Origin: Cristatella mucedo
Taxonomy: Eukaryota > Bryozoa > Phylactolaemata > Cristatellidae
DNA: 64,000 nt
Direction of reading: 5' to 3'
Assembly (NCBI GenBank): GCA_009760855.2
Contig: WPIO01000104.1
Span: 447,501-511,500, forward strand
Shown here: positions 36,234 through 48,929 of the stretch, in pieces
How positions within the stretch are numbered: position 1 is the first letter of the stretch
How the letters are laid out: each line of letters starts with the position of its first letter
Program-made: the position numbers and the translations under genes
Notes under the pieces: model-generated
What the model was told of the DNA's origin: nothing
Databases searched by the model: none
Seen by the model: only the letters and a program-made list of their open reading frames with translations

Positions 36234-37818
36234 CGGCAACCTTCTCTTCGTCGTCGGTCGTGGCCGCACTTGCTGCTGGCACCGTGCAGTGCCCGCCGTT
36301 CTGCTGATGCGGCAGGCACCGTCCACCGAGCCGACGAACGGGTCCCGTCTGATTGGTGGACGCCCGGCGGCGCCAGCGACTTGTCATTGGCGCTTGGAGT
36401 CGTCCCACCGGAAGTTGGGTGGCCCGGGAATTTCCGGCTACGGCTACCGCTTGGCGTAGCTCCTGTCGCTCGCTGCCCAAGGCCCACCGACCTTGCCAAT
36501 TGTCGAGTTGTTGCTTGTTCCTGTCTTTTTTTTTTTCAAGCGCACCCCCTCTCCCCCAGAGCTTATGGAGTCTAGCTTATTTAACCGGTTTACGACTTTT
36601 AACTCCCCAGTCCTTCAGCCACTTTGAGTTCTTTTCACTCGGATAGCCGTGAATATTCCCGTACGTGCCGCGATTCGCTGCTGACTGGTTTGTCGAGTGC
36701 CTTCGTCAAATGTCCTGTGGGGGGGCTATCGGCCGCCCCCGCCCGCGGCATGACCTATGCCCTATATCTATGCCCGGGCGTTAGTGCTGCGATGGTTGCA
36801 GCTTGCTGCCACCTGCCTCCTCTGTTCACGTGCTACCCAGCGTGGGCTGTGGGGCAACGAGCGTTCCCGGCAGCGGCGGCATGACGTCATGGCCGAGAGC
36901 GCCAGAGTCGCCAGCAGCTGCTGCATGTGAGCGTCGCCGTAGGGCATCGTCTGCACAGGCATAGCAGCTGCCGCCACCGGTGTCGTCCGTTCTGTGAGCC
37001 GGCTGTACAAGAGCGTGCACCGAGGCTGCAACCAGCCGCTCTGCTACTGCTACTTATGACCTGGTCGTCTCCAGTAGGGCTTGATTATGGATATGGTGGC
37101 TCTCCACTGCCGAGTATTTTGTGTACACCGAGTGCTAAAAGGTCGCGTGTTTAGATGTTAGTGTTAGACTAGCGTCGTGTGATCTCGTGGTCATTCCTTT
37201 TGAATGCTGAAGATCTGCGCAGGAGGATCTGACGCAGCAGCAGCTGCTGCTGCCACTACCGCCTGGGCTCACCTCGCAGAGTCTGGCCTCAGTGCTGCGG
37301 TTTCTTCGTCGCCTCGTACGTGCGTGCAGGCAGCGCTTCGGCGGCTGCCCTGCGCAGCCGCACTCGAACCCTCCGCGCACGCTTGCGGCGTCGTCGCCTG
37401 CTGCTGCTGCTGCTGCGCAGGGGGCAACTCAGCGTGTGAGTCGTTGTATGTGCGTGTGCGCGTGGCACGCGACGTGCAGTCGTCTCATCTGTTGAAAATG
37501 CACCCGATGGCCAATACCGTGGCCACTGGCAAAGTGTTCTGAGTGTCATTTGAAACCCACTCGACCGCTGCGCTGGGCTGCCCGAGACGTTGGTGGCAGC
37601 GATTTACCTCCGGTGTGCCTCCAAATTATGAATACGCCTCGGCGTGAGAAGCCTGCAGGCTAGGAGCTGGAGAGGGCTAGGAGAAGAAGGATGCACTCAA
37701 CAGGATACCGACCTGCACGCAATCTTTCATTACCCTAACTAACGGCCTACGAACAGGACCAACAATAGACCTTAGGGAACATAGTCCGGTGATGGACCCG
37801 AGATGGTTCCATCACCTG
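36234..37818. other. GC-rich sequence downstream of syntaxin
   Basis: It probably includes the 3' UTR of the 10b transcript. Open frames are alanine/cysteine-rich low-complexity shadows of GCTGCTGC runs. No canonical AATAAA was found. Confidence 0.45.
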
Positions 37819-37881
<63 letters not shown>

Positions 37882-37882
37882 A
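37819..37882 (+). repeat. (CAT)n microsatellite
   Basis: Twenty-one CAT/ATC units in a row in the intergenic region after syntaxin. Confidence 0.97.
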
Positions 37883-38939
37883 GACCCATTAATCCTACCT
37901 GACCCCCAAGGACACGTCAAGAGCATTGAATTCTGAGTGAGCTTGGTTTCGGACAGAGAAGCGAAATCGCATCGCTAGCCTTTCAAGTGAAACGCAAATA
38001 AGGAATATTAGTACGTGTAAAAATTTCTGTCCCTGTTTTGCTTTCGAGAGCCAAAATTCAAGAGAAGTAAGTATTATCAAGCTACATCCTCAATAGTTAT
38101 TCACTCGTTACTACCGAGTTTCACGAGTCTCCCTAGCGAAACGCGACCAGGCTTGTTGACATCCATTATTTTCCTATTATTTTTGTTTGCTGTGGTTCAT
38201 GGTGTAGGACACGATATAATTCATACAGACTCTCGAACCACGAGCAAACTACGAGGCTATGTTTCAGTTCCAGTTTCGCACAGTTTCAGTTCCTTAAACG
38301 GGATGGAGGAATGGACATAGTGCTGCATTCATTGTGAACATTCTGCAAGTGCTTCGACTAGGCTCTTGAGTGTGCATGGTTTCGATGCAATAACCTTGTT
38401 TTCTTGAGTCGCCGGCACATACAGTACCTACTGTTACTTGATGCACTACCTAGGGATACTTGTCCTCGTAGTGTTTGTGTAATTGTAGTGTCTGTGCACA
38501 CTTTTCTGCCGGTATCGTAGCAGTGTCTCGAGATGGTCAACAATCACGTGTCGTCAGCTGCTCCCTGCTTCCAATACAGAGTCGAAAGACCTAGCCACCT
38601 TTGTGTGCCGCGTTCATTCTGAGCTTGAGTAAAGGTTATCATGATAGATCCTAAATAGTGAATCTTACCTCAATACCAGAATGCACGTGGTCAGCTCAGA
38701 ATGAACACTACTCATTCACTCAATCAACAACTACTCATTCAACAACGCCACGACTGTGTCTCGTGACACTGAGGAATTGGTGAATTTAGTCACGAGTGAG
38801 AGGTTTTATCGTTCGATATCAACTTCCCTCCCGACCATAACCGACACTACTCCAACAATTATTCCCTCCCATTACCCTAGATCAGTCAAAACTGGGGAGA
38901 AGTCACAATTGATGCACGTTCCGTCAATTTCAAACCGCC

Positions 38940-40300
38940 TGCAGTCCCCCCTCAAAGCAGTCTTTCGAATCTCTTGCTTTGAGCCCCCTCCCCGACAGCA
39001 AGCTGCCAATGGTGGCAGTGATCTATCGCCCCCCCAGGTACCCAGTCCTTTATCTCAGATTCCTGTGACCTCATGTTGATTCTGTATGCAAAAAATTTAT
39101 CTTTCCTCATTATGAGTGACTAACATTTGTTTGAAAACATAACTGACGCTTTCAGTGCCGAATTTCGTGCACTGAATCGCCTATTTACTCTTGTGACTCA
39201 TGTGCATGACCACTCATGACAACAGTCACACACTCGATCAAATATTCTACCTCAAATGCAAGCTTCATCCCATATCACAAAATTCTGCTTATATGAACAC
39301 ATTCAAATCTCAATAAGTTTACAGTGTGTGCCATCCTCAACATCCAAAATCATAATCATGTGAATCGCGAAACCTCAAGACCCTTGACATTGATCCTGTC
39401 CGCACGAAAATATCTTCCATAATCACTGCTGCTCAATCCTCCATCCGAGCTGTCACCACAAGTTGAATGCTACAACACGACACTTGCTGACGTGCTTAAA
39501 AGTTGGCAACTCTTGACTAAGAGCATCGTGTGCCTTCGCCCAGCTGGCCTATGGCTTACCGAAGACACTTAACTAGCAAGGTCTATTAAATCCAAGCTTG
39601 AGAAAGCATACAGAAGATAACGGACTGTCCATCAATAGGTATGCAAAGACTAGTGTAAATCATACCAATCGATCCTAGCAAAATCCAAGACTAGCTTATA
39701 TTAAAACATTGTTGAATCACCAATGAACGTTCCAAAAATGCAGACGTCTACAATCTCCACTACAGCTCCCAGATTAGCTCCGTAGCTAGTGATCCTTGTG
39801 GTGATCTAGCTGATGGCTTATCTAGCTTTTTTGTCAGAAAACTAAGCAGGTTCCAGTCTGGTTTTGAGCTAATCATACCACAATAAATTGTGCTTCCTTT
39901 GCAGCAAATCTAAAGCGCCTAGAAAGATAATGAGAACTCTTGAGGGCGCTTTATCAAATGTCTTACTATTACAAAGTCTGTACTGCTTCGGGTGTATAAC
40001 AACTTTATCAGGAATGCAGACTTGGGGAAAGTCTCTGCTATTTTTGCTTGATCTTTCGGCAGCGTTTGATGCTATTGATCGCCAAGTCCTTCCCGAGCGC
40101 GTCTCATCTCGCGTGGGCATTATTGGAACCGCTCCGCAATGGTTCAGCTCCTATCTCAGTGGGACACTCCAGAGTATTGATGTAAATGGACAAAGATCGT
40201 ACGAGGAACTACCAAAGTTCGGGGGGCCCAGGGCGAGTGTTATGTTACAGTCAAGGCTGCACGCTCTGCATCGAGATGAGCTTGGTTCTCTCGAAGGCTC
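38940..40300 (+). mobile_element. Decayed LINE spanning endonuclease to reverse transcriptase
   Basis: Around 39000-39050 a frame reads VAVIYRPPRYP, the typical APE-endonuclease word of CR1/L2-type LINEs. Around 39440-39560 pieces equivalent to YNTTLADVL and LRPAGLWLTEDT mark the linker before the RT. At 39890-39970 a separate family A tail is inserted. At 40020-40250 comes the RT itself with LLFLLDLSAAFDAIDRQVLP and QWFSSYLSG. Many stops and frameshifts show that it is dead. Confidence 0.7.
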
Positions 40301-40761
40301 ATTTGCAAAAGCGCTGGCTCGAAGAATCGGTTGCTCGCAAAATTGTTCTCTGCATAAATGCAACGTTTCTCAGCTCTCAGTAAACATCACGGCACGTCTG
40401 CAAACTTAAGCTGTACTGAATTCGCGATGAAATTGCTTTGGCAAAGCATCGTTCTCAGCTACTCCCTGAATTTCAACACATTGTTGTCACCGTGGAGTAG
40501 AGATCGACTCTACTGCTACACTTCTGGTATGCTTGAGTTGAGAGTGCTCGGCCAGCACGGCCGAGATTTCAAATGGAATGGAATCTCAAGAGTCAGCAGC
40601 TTTGCACACACGAGATAGACATTTCTCAATCGCCTGCACGTAGTTCATGGTACCACTAATGACAGGCTCTGCATGCGGTGTCGTGATTCCGGACATTCCA
40701 CACAATGTACTCAATGCGCTCCGATCCTTGAAAACGTTGAGATATGGTAGCAAGACGCTGG

Positions 40762-40945
40762 TTTGGTCAACGAGTTAAGGTGTTCGCCTAAAAGCGGTCA
40801 AGGTGAATGTATTTGAGAGGTCGTGGGCTCGAGCTCCGTGGCATATGTGAAGCGCCTGAATAGAGATTCCGAAAGTTCCTTTAGGGCGCTATACAGATGA
40901 ATTTCACACGCACACGTATATATATATATATATATATATATATCG
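40762..40945 (+). mobile_element. SINE1 (tRNA-derived) copy, diverged
   Basis: The head TTTGGTCAACGAGTTAAGGT resembles a tRNA A box, GGTCGTGGGCTCGAGCTCC a B box, and the tail GAAGCGCCTGAATAGAGATT with GGCGCTATACAGATG ends in a TA repeat. Confidence 0.7.
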
Positions 40946-40959
40946 CTCTCCGTCTCTCG

Positions 40960-41016
<57 letters not shown>

Positions 41017-41046
41017 TGCTCTGCTCTCTCCATCTCTCTTTCTCTA
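40914..41046. repeat. (TA)n and (CT)n compound microsatellite
   Basis: It is the end of a SINE1 copy: a TA run of about 26 bases, then CT repeats to 41046. Confidence 0.93.
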
Positions 41047-42119
41047 ACTGGTTGCAGTAGACAATAGTGATACAATCTTAAAAAAGTTACAGAGGGACTT
41101 ACAACAACGGCTTTTGTAACCTACAGTCACTGGAGAGCCATTATGTCTCACGCACGGGCACAGTGCAGAGGCACATGGTCTCCCTCAGGCCCTTGTAGCA
41201 CTGCACGCCAAGCCGGCAACACCGGTAGGCCTAAAAGCTTGTGGATTAAATAGGCGACGAATGCACTTGCCGATGTTGCATCAAATTATCAATTTTGCTA
41301 ATTTAGTGTACCAGGTTTTTGATGATTTCGATGATGCGTGCGAACACGTGCGATAGAAAACTTTCTGGGAGCATCTGGCGACTTTGTTCACCTTCATAAT
41401 GATGGGACTGTAGGATCGTAGGATTAAACGCCTGCATTTATGCATTCACATCGTAACGAGAATGTGGCAAAACAAACAGGCTTTCTGAACTTTCTGAACG
41501 CGTCGCGAGTTTTCGGAATAGCAGTGACGTGTTGCTGTCAGCTCCGAGTGCTCTACCCATGGCCTTATGATTCTCTGAGAAACTTTTAACTGCCGCACAT
41601 CGACCATTCTCGATAGCTGCAAATCGTTAAGCGTGAACCAGCTCGAGGGCTATAACAGCTCATGACTATATCCCCTGCACCCGGGCTATTATGACGCCTT
41701 TCGGCTATATTGCTGCCGCTGAGCTGCAATGCCACGCATGCGACGCTGCGAGGCTCGCCGTTTGACGAGAAGGCGTACCCGCACAAAAGCTAGCGTCGGG
41801 CGTCCCTTGTGGATTGGCATTCTGTAATTGTATCGAGATGCTGACATCGTTCCTACCTGCGAAAACAAAGAATATGCATCTACCTATTTAGGGATTGTCA
41901 GCAGTATTGACCTTGGAGGAAAAAGTCACTGAATGCAATTCCACACCATCCTAACCATAAACATCGTGCAACTTCAGTCCGTAACATGGCGGTAACACGT
42001 GACCTAAAGAAGTTGAGTCAGAGAGGTGTCTTTTCACTTGATCGCCATGTTCTTGAAACAGTGAATTTCATCGGAAACCACGAGTAAACTTGTACAGTCC
42101 GTCCTCTTCCAGTATGATA
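41047..42119. other. No recognisable gene
   Basis: Ordinary-complexity sequence with stops in all frames; no repeat of the families above was recognised. Confidence 0.45.
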
Positions 42120-43812
42120 GCAATAATAATAAAAATAATATGCATTTGTATAGCACCCTCAGACAAATAGGCACTTAACATTTGCTGCAAAAGATGCAGA
42201 ATCTAACCATTTACCTATACCTCGTACAAACCTCAAATACTTTTGAGACCATGCATTTAGTTCGTGTGCTCCCAAAGCTTGAAACTCACCCGGCTTGCGT
42301 CAGGGCATTCCTGGACTCAACCAAATTTAAAAAGAAATTAAAAACGCACCTATTTATCACTACATTTAGTGGGTCCCTGTGATTAGACCATTATGTGCTT
42401 ATGCGTGCTGACACTTTGCATGCTGCCACTAACCACATTTGCTCGCAGACCCTCTGCATGTCAGCCCTAACCATGTTATTCTTGTTGTTTATTGAGCATG
42501 CTAACACTAACCATTCGATCGTGTTTTCTTTGCAGCAATGTAAAGCGCCTAGAAAGAGTTTGAGTCCTCTGAGGGCGCCCTATCAAGTGTGTTATTATTA
42601 TTATTATTATTAATATTATCGAACGGTTAATGGTAACATGCTCAATGATAACGAGCATAACATTAATAATAATAATAATAATTCACTTGATAAAGCGCCC
42701 TCAGAGAACTTAATCTCTCTCTAGGCGCTTTACATTTGCTGTAAAGTTAAATGCAATTGAATGGTAAGTAAAATCATGCTTGAAAAACAAACGAAATGAA
42801 TAATATGGTTAGGGGTGACATGCACAGGGTCAGCATGCAAATGTGGTTAGTGGCAGCATGCACAGTGTCAGCACGCATAAGCACATCAACGACGAATCAC
42901 AGGGACCCACTAAATGCTTTGCTAGAAGTGACATGCACACGGCCAGCATGCAAATATGGCTATTGGCAGCACGCACAGTGTCACCACGCTTAACCTCATA
43001 AAGAACGAATCGTAAGGATCCACTAGATGCTGTGATAAATAGATGAGTTGTAGCTTCTTTTCAAATTTTGTCAAGTCAAAGGATATCGTAACGTCAGTTA
43101 GAAGTATCGTACCGCTCGCTTTTCCGAATCTAATTGTTTACCTATACCTCGTACAGACCTCAAATCCTTTGGAGACCGTGCCTTTAGTTCGTTTGCTCCC
43201 AAAGGCTGGAACTCACTCCCGACTTGCGTCACGACATCTCCTGGCTTTAAAAAGAAACTGAAAATGCACGCATTTATCACAGCATTTAGTGAGTCCTTGT
43301 GATTCAACCTTTACGTACTTATGCGTGCCGACACTGTGCATACTGCCACTAACCGTACTTGCATGCTGACCCTGTGTATGTCACCCTTGAGTTCTCTGAA
43401 GGGGCTCTATCAAGAATATTATTACTATTATTGGGTGAGTTCCAGGCTGTGTGAGAATAGGGGCTAAAGGCACGGTTTCCAAAGGATTTGAGGTCTGTAC
43501 GAGGTATAGGTAAACAGTTAGGTTCCGAAAAGCGGATTGTACGATGCTTAGCATAGTGGGGGGGGGGGGAGTAGATCTGATAGGTAGGCTGAAGCCAAAG
43601 AATTAACGGACCTAAGAGTAACACAACCTTGAAGTCGATGCGCTGCGCGACTGGGAGCCAGTGCAGGTCAACGAGAAGTAGTGTGATGTGATAGTTGCAA
43701 CGCTCGCGACAGATAAGCCTAGCTGCAGAGTTTTGCACCAGCTGTAAGCTCCTGATTGCCAAGGCCGGCAAGCAGCGAGCTTCCGAAGTAGAAAAGGGAT
43801 GTCACATGATCA
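42120..43812. mobile_element. Mosaic of LINE family A 3' ends in alternating orientation
   Basis: In order: a short minus tail (42120-42190), a plus 3' end with tail (42205-42615), a minus tail and 3' UTR (42655-43040), a plus coding end (43090-43440) and a minus coding fragment (43440-43810, words LAIRSLQLVQNSAARLICRER). Each piece is truncated at a junction with an opposite piece. Confidence 0.75.
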
Positions 43813-43929
43813 ATGCATGGATAAATTTAGATGTGGAATTTCCCTGTCGAAGCAAGCCCGAATTTCGCAATGTCATCTCGCATCACCTGCAACCCCACGC
43901 ATCTCAGCCCTTCCTCGCTGTTCCTTGCA

Positions 43930-44100
43930 ACCAACAGCGATCTGTGGATGGACGAACTATCATCAGGTTTGGCGTACGAAAAGTCTGGGACTTACTTCTG
44001 CCCTCACGGTCACTATCTGCAATGACGCTGCATCTTTAGGGTCCCAGCTCAAGATGCCTCTTTTTTGATCAGCTTTTACCTTCGCCCATGCGAGCTCGCC
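43930..44100 (+). mobile_element. Diverged LINE coding end fragment
   Basis: The translated words resemble the end of a LINE polyprotein (FGVRKVWDLL followed by a short hydrophobic helix), similar to the fragment at 51130-51240. The copy is old and weakly supported. Confidence 0.4.
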
Positions 44101-44384
44101 TGTTTTTTTTTCGGTTCCGGTTCCGCTTGGCGTTCGTATCCTTGCATGATTTAGTGCATATGACTAGCCATGATGATATTAGTAAATATTAATTTACGAT
44201 GGCTTTGGAGTGCAGGCCTATGCATGATACGTCTTTGCCTTTGTACTCTTGATATCGCTAAGCCTTAGGGTGATTAATTTGGTAGCAGCGAGTTGTCAAG
44301 TGGCTGGATAGACATTGCATTCCTTTAGGTTCGCTAAAACAACAAACTATAATAATAATAATTACTATTACTAGCAAATTAATT

Positions 44385-44720
44385 TAATATATGTATCTTC
44401 GTTTTTGATTCAACAAAGTTACAAAGACTACGTCGTCTTACGGCATAGCACTCACAGCCTCAGCAGCTTTCGGTATGCATTTGGTAGTCGACAGAATTAA
44501 TCTCTCGCACACAAAGAGCAGGTGACAAGCATGGCTGCGTCAGTCGCGAGCTGATAAATATTTGATGGGTGCCACTGTCGGCAGCAGAAGAGTAAATGTC
44601 GTTGCGTAAGAATAGTGGACGTGAGTTCCTTAGACTAGGACCTGCAGAGCAAAAGCTTCATTGTCGCCGACAATTATTAAGCGTAGAGATTGGCGCAGCT
44701 AATTTATTGTCCGCAGATGA
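44385..44720 (-). mobile_element. LINE family B 3'-end copy
   Basis: CACTCACAGCCTCAGCAGCT, TTTCGGTATGCATTTGGTAG, GACCTGCAGAGCAAAAGCTT and the surrounding blocks follow the same order as in 27206-27560. Confidence 0.65.
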
Positions 44721-44953
44721 CCAGATTGCTCGAGGATGCTAGCGCCGGTGTAGCGGCAGTTTAGCTACGTGTGAAGGAGCGAAGCTATGGCTAGCCTTAT
44801 GGGTCAGCCTGCGAGTTTTGCCCTAGCGCACGGTTATTCGCGACAGCTAAGCTCAATCGAAAGATTGAGGCTGTTGCAGGTCTTTTTGTGCGCGAGCGCC
44901 GCTCTTTCCAATGCGACTTGCGGGGCATCGAGAAAACGAATCCTTTAGCACCG

Positions 44954-45033
44954 GCAGCAGCAGCCGACAGAAGCAGCAGCAGCCGACAGAAGCAGCAGCA
45001 GCCGACAGAAGCACGGTCGGCTCTTCTGTCGGC
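44954..45033. repeat. Three 19-bp tandem units with an inverted end
   Basis: The unit GCAGCAGCAGCCGACAGAA occurs three times at 44954-45010. GCCGACAGAAG at 45001-45011 is then the reverse complement of 45023-45033, making a hairpin. Confidence 0.85.
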
Positions 45034-46059
45034 TCGGCTTAATTTACTCGAGCTTCGAACTGCCAATCAGAACGCTGCGTAGAGCTTACGAGCACCATTT
45101 TGAAAAAGTCTACGCATGCGAAAACTCACTAAACTTGCAGTCGCGCTCTTGCACGCTGATAATATATCGGTTGAATTGTGCTGCCCGGATATCGCCCTGC
45201 TGGGCCGGGCGTGGAGGGGAGGTAGGTGACCGCGTACAGTATGTATGACCTTCTGACCTTCAGTCGCGCTTCCTGTCCTCTCAAACTGCCGCCGCCTCCC
45301 GAGCCGAGTAGGTCGACGCTTCGCAGGTGCGTCTGCGCCGGACGTTGCGCGAGCGGCGTTGGAGGCACTTTTCGATGCCCGGCTTTCGCTCGCTCGCTGT
45401 GAGTGCTTGCCACGCTTTGTGCGACGAGCTTTGCCTCGGGCGCAGCAGTCGCCGCCGCCCGCCCGCCCGCCGTCTAGCGGCGGGTGCGTAGATTCGCCGA
45501 ACTGTGCCGTGCGAATACCGCGTGCGCGGGCAACACCGCGCAATAACGAAAATGAATGCGTGCTCTAGGTGTAAGGCTGCGCCGCGCAGCACGGCTCTTT
45601 TCTTGTCCGCTGACTGCGCGCTAATGCTTACATAATTCCGACGCAGCGCAAGCGTTTCCGGCACCTTTTCCAGCGAGTGCGTTCTAGAGGGAGCGGCGGC
45701 GGCGCGGTCCGATAGCGCTTGCCTCAGTACTGCTTGAAATGAGCGACCAGCTAATGCAGAAGCACTCGAAAAAATCACGTGCTTCCTACCCATTCGCTTC
45801 GCTTGGTGCACAGCAGGCTGGACAATCAGTCACTAGCCAGGCCGCCGGGATGCTGTCATTTTGTAGCAGCTCCCGTCCAGCCTGCCGTGCACAGCGAGTC
45901 CGTTAATGGTTTTTGTAAACAGTCGCACACCGCGGTTGACTCGCACGCTAAGACAGCGTGTGAGTGTCTGTAATACCCCTTCTGCCGGTGTGCGTCCAAT
46001 GGTTATAGCGTGCAGGTTTCTAAACTACATACGCTATGACTGAGAGCTAGCGCGGTCAG
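45034..46059. other. GC-rich block with a 176-codon frame of unknown value
   Basis: A minus-strand frame at 45281-45811 is open for 176 codons but is Arg/Ala/Ser-rich and overlaps other open frames. That fits chance openness in CG-rich DNA. It may mark a promoter or first exon of an unseen gene. Confidence 0.25.
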
Positions 46060-46195
46060 CTTCTTCCTCGCGGTCAGCTTCTTCCTCGCGGTCAGCGAAG
46101 GTGATCGTCGTAGCCGTCGTGGCTTCCGCGCGGTCAGCTTCTTCCTCGCGGTCAGCGAAGGTGATCGTCGTAGCCGTCGTGGCTTCTGGCTAGCC
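46060..46195 (+). repeat. 60-bp minisatellite
   Basis: Bases 46081-46126 and 46141-46186 are identical at an offset of exactly 60. An extra partial unit (GCGGTCAGCTTCTTCCTC) precedes them. Confidence 0.88.
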
Positions 46196-46318
46196 ATTGG
46201 TAGGGTTAGCGATCAAGCACTCGCTGGATGTTTCATTGGGTTATATTTATTAAAATATATAATTTTATTTATTGCAATATATATTGAAATACGTACAATA
46301 TATATATATATATATTAG

Positions 46319-46354
46319 CGTAGTAGCCATTACAATATTGTAATGGCTACTACG
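46319..46354. repeat. 36-bp perfect palindrome beside a TA repeat
   Basis: CGTAGTAGCCATTACAAT at 46319-46336 is followed directly by its exact reverse complement, with no spacer. A TA repeat (about 46286-46316) lies just to the left. Confidence 0.92.
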
Positions 46355-46443
46355 TTCACTTCGCCTGGTTCAATCGGTAGAGGTCGAAGTTGGGATCACT
46401 TAGCCACGAGCTAGGAGACTCGCATGCGGCGGCTATTGCTCGT

Positions 46444-47185
46444 TAATTCTGTTAATAATAATAATAATAATATTGCACTTGATAAAGCGCCCTCAGAGAA
46501 CTTAATCTCTTTCTAGGCGCTTTACATTTGCTGCAAAGTGATACGCAATAGAATAGTAAGTAAAATCATTCTTGAAAAACAAACAAAATGAATAACATGG
46601 TTAGGGGTTACATGCACTGGGTCAGCATGCAAATGTGGTTAGTGGCAGCATGAACAGTGTCAGCACGCATAAGCACATCGAGGACGAATCACAAGGACCC
46701 ACTAAATGCTGTCCTAAATAGGTATGTTTTTAAGTTTCTTTTAAATGTGGTCAGGTCAGGGGATGTTCTGATGCAGGTCGGGAGGGAGTTCCAGGCTGTG
46801 GGAGCATACGAGCTAAATGCACGGTCTCCAAAGGATTTAAGGTTTGTACGAGGTATTTCTAGACTGTTGGATTCCGAAAAGCGAGTGGTACGATGCTTTG
46901 CCTGATGGGGTAGTATCTCTGAAAGATAGGCTGGAGCCATAGAATGAAGAGACCTAAAAGTGAGCGACAAAACCTTGAAGTCAATCCGTTGCTTGACTGG
47001 TAACCAGTGCAGGTCGGCGAGAAGTGGAGTAATGTGGCAACTGCGACGCTCACGACAGACAAGCCTAGCTGCAGAGTTTTGCACCAGCTGCAATCGCCTG
47101 ATCGCACATTCTGGTAGGCCAGTAAGCAGTGAGTTGCAGAAGTCGAGACGAGATGTCACGAATGCAGCTGTTAAGTCTGCCACTT
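46444..47185 (-). mobile_element. Young LINE family A 3' end
   Basis: The minus-strand frame is open from 47183 to 46689 and encodes AFVTSRLDFCNSLLTGLPECA through [19 protein letters not shown], then a stop, a full 3' UTR and the tail with (ATT)n. The frame is intact throughout. The 3' 370 bases are nearly identical to 62390-62753. The 5' truncation is at about 47180. Confidence 0.88.
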
Positions 47186-48744
47186 TGTACCGTTACGAGC
47201 CGCACGAGCCGTTACTTCATCGACCTCCTATGCATGTCGCATGTTTCGTGTCCGACCGCATGTCGGCGTCGGTGGACTTACAAAGTCTCGGGCTCGTCTC
47301 GCTTCCGTTCTACTTTAGTACTCGGTGCATACCTCACAAAGACAGGGGAGCGGTCCGAGATTTAATTAAGGAATACCTAGCGATGAATCGGAAGCAGAGC
47401 CGGGTCCTACTACTTGGCGGCCGAGACTTAGGCCAGACTTGGCAGGCGACCAATGGCAGGCGCCACCAGAGGGCGCGCCTTCCGATGGCGCCTTGCAAGG
47501 CGCTCCGCTTTGATCGGGGAAATCGCCTGAGGAAAATGGCGAATTCCCTCTGGAGAACTGATTGGCATCAGAGCGGCGGCGAGCGTACGCAGCCGCCCGC
47601 TGAGCGCCGCGCGGTGCTCTCTTCCCTGCGACTTCGTAATCGGAAAGAAAAGGGCAGGAAATTCGGGCGTTCGAGGCTAGGAGATCGGCCTCGGGGCTTG
47701 GACTGCTGCGATTCTCTTGGAGTCGCCCAGCCCGGCAGCTTCAACCCGACCTTAAACTTGCGTCGGCCGGCACTGCCGCCTGCCTGCCTTCTCAGCCTGG
47801 CAACGTGGCTTTCGGCGGGCGAGCGCGGGGTCGATGGCAACAGCGGCTGCGAATGATAGCGGCAGAGGCTCTTCTGCCGATTTAAGCGAGGCTTTTGAAT
47901 CGGCGACTCCGTTCGTTGTGTTGTGCGAGCCTGCTGCTTCTGCTATTGTAGTTAGCACTGCAGCCTCGGCCACTAATGTGTGCCCCACCTGCAGCGGGCG
48001 GTTGGGCAATTGACTCGGTGCAGCATCCGGCCTTTGATATAGGGATGTGGCCAGCCACAGATGCACTCCCCATCTGCGGTGAGTCAGCCAGCTCATATAT
48101 GTACCCGTTAAGGGAATAAAGATTGAGTCTCGTTCACTGCTCACGTCCGTGCTGTGTCTCCGTGAGACTCCACTAGAACAGCTTCCGCCGGAGACACTGT
48201 CACACAACAGTTGCTTCGTGTTCTTGATGGGTGGAGCTACTCGGCGGAAATACTCGACAACCCTGACCGCAGATCACCTTACTACCCGAAACCAGGCAGC
48301 CGCGAATCGAAGCAGCGGTGAGCGAACGAGGTATTTCGAAATCGCCTTTAAAAGTGGCCTTAGCCGACCCTCAGATCCCGTCATAATCCCAGAAACCCCG
48401 CAGTGGCTGGTCAGCTCGCTGGCGACTATTCTCGGAATTGCGAAACACGAGCGGGATCTGTAGGCCGAGCTCCCGCTCAACCGTGCGGTCACGGGACGGG
48501 GGGGGGGCGCACCAGGCGGGCGTTTCGGCCTGGCTATTCGGCCGCGCGCGAGCGGACATTTTAGCTGCCCGCCTCCCACGACCGACGCCACTTGCCCGCC
48601 AACGCGACTAGGGGCGCCAGACGGTAGGTAATTGTCAAATTTTTTTACATGACACTTTAAAGTTTTTTAAGCGAATAAATGAACGATACGCGCGCAATCG
48701 GGTGAGCAAATTAATCGCAGGCAGCGATGGGCGGCCGGGTGTGG
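47186..48744. other. GC-rich unique sequence, no recognisable gene
   Basis: Frames of 80-150 codons exist on both strands, but none contains a domain I recognise. No splice-linked homology was seen. Confidence 0.4.
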
Positions 48745-48925
48745 AGAGCCGTAATGGCTCACTAGGTAAGGCGGTTGCTTTTCAAGACCTCGGCCCCAAT
48801 GACGTGGGTTCCGAATCCTGCAGTGGGCGATCCTTTATCGCCACTGCAAGCGGTGGTGATAGTCGTAAAGGCTCTTCTGTCGCTATACAAAAAGAGGCTG
48901 TTATTTTAGCTAGTATTTATTTTTA
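48745..48925 (+). mobile_element. SINE2 copy, reference-quality
   Basis: A box GGCTCACTAGGTAAGGC, B box GGGTTCCGAATCC, the body TCGCCACTGCAAGCGGTGGT and the tail TCGCTATACAAAAAGAGGCT. It is the best copy of the family and is followed without gap by SINE1. Confidence 0.75.
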
Positions 48926-48929
48926 TTTA

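Noticed and set aside
36768-37549. Short overlapping frames downstream of syntaxin
   Set aside because: GC-rich low complexity, both strands equally open, no homology seen.
45281-45811. 176-codon minus-strand open frame
   Set aside because: Arg/Ala/Ser-rich, overlapping other open frames in CG-rich DNA, no domain words, no splice-linked partner.
47186-47856. Plus-strand frame continuing out of the LINE at 46960 to 47856 (298 codons)
   Set aside because: The first part is the antisense of LINE coding sequence; the remainder has no recognisable domain.
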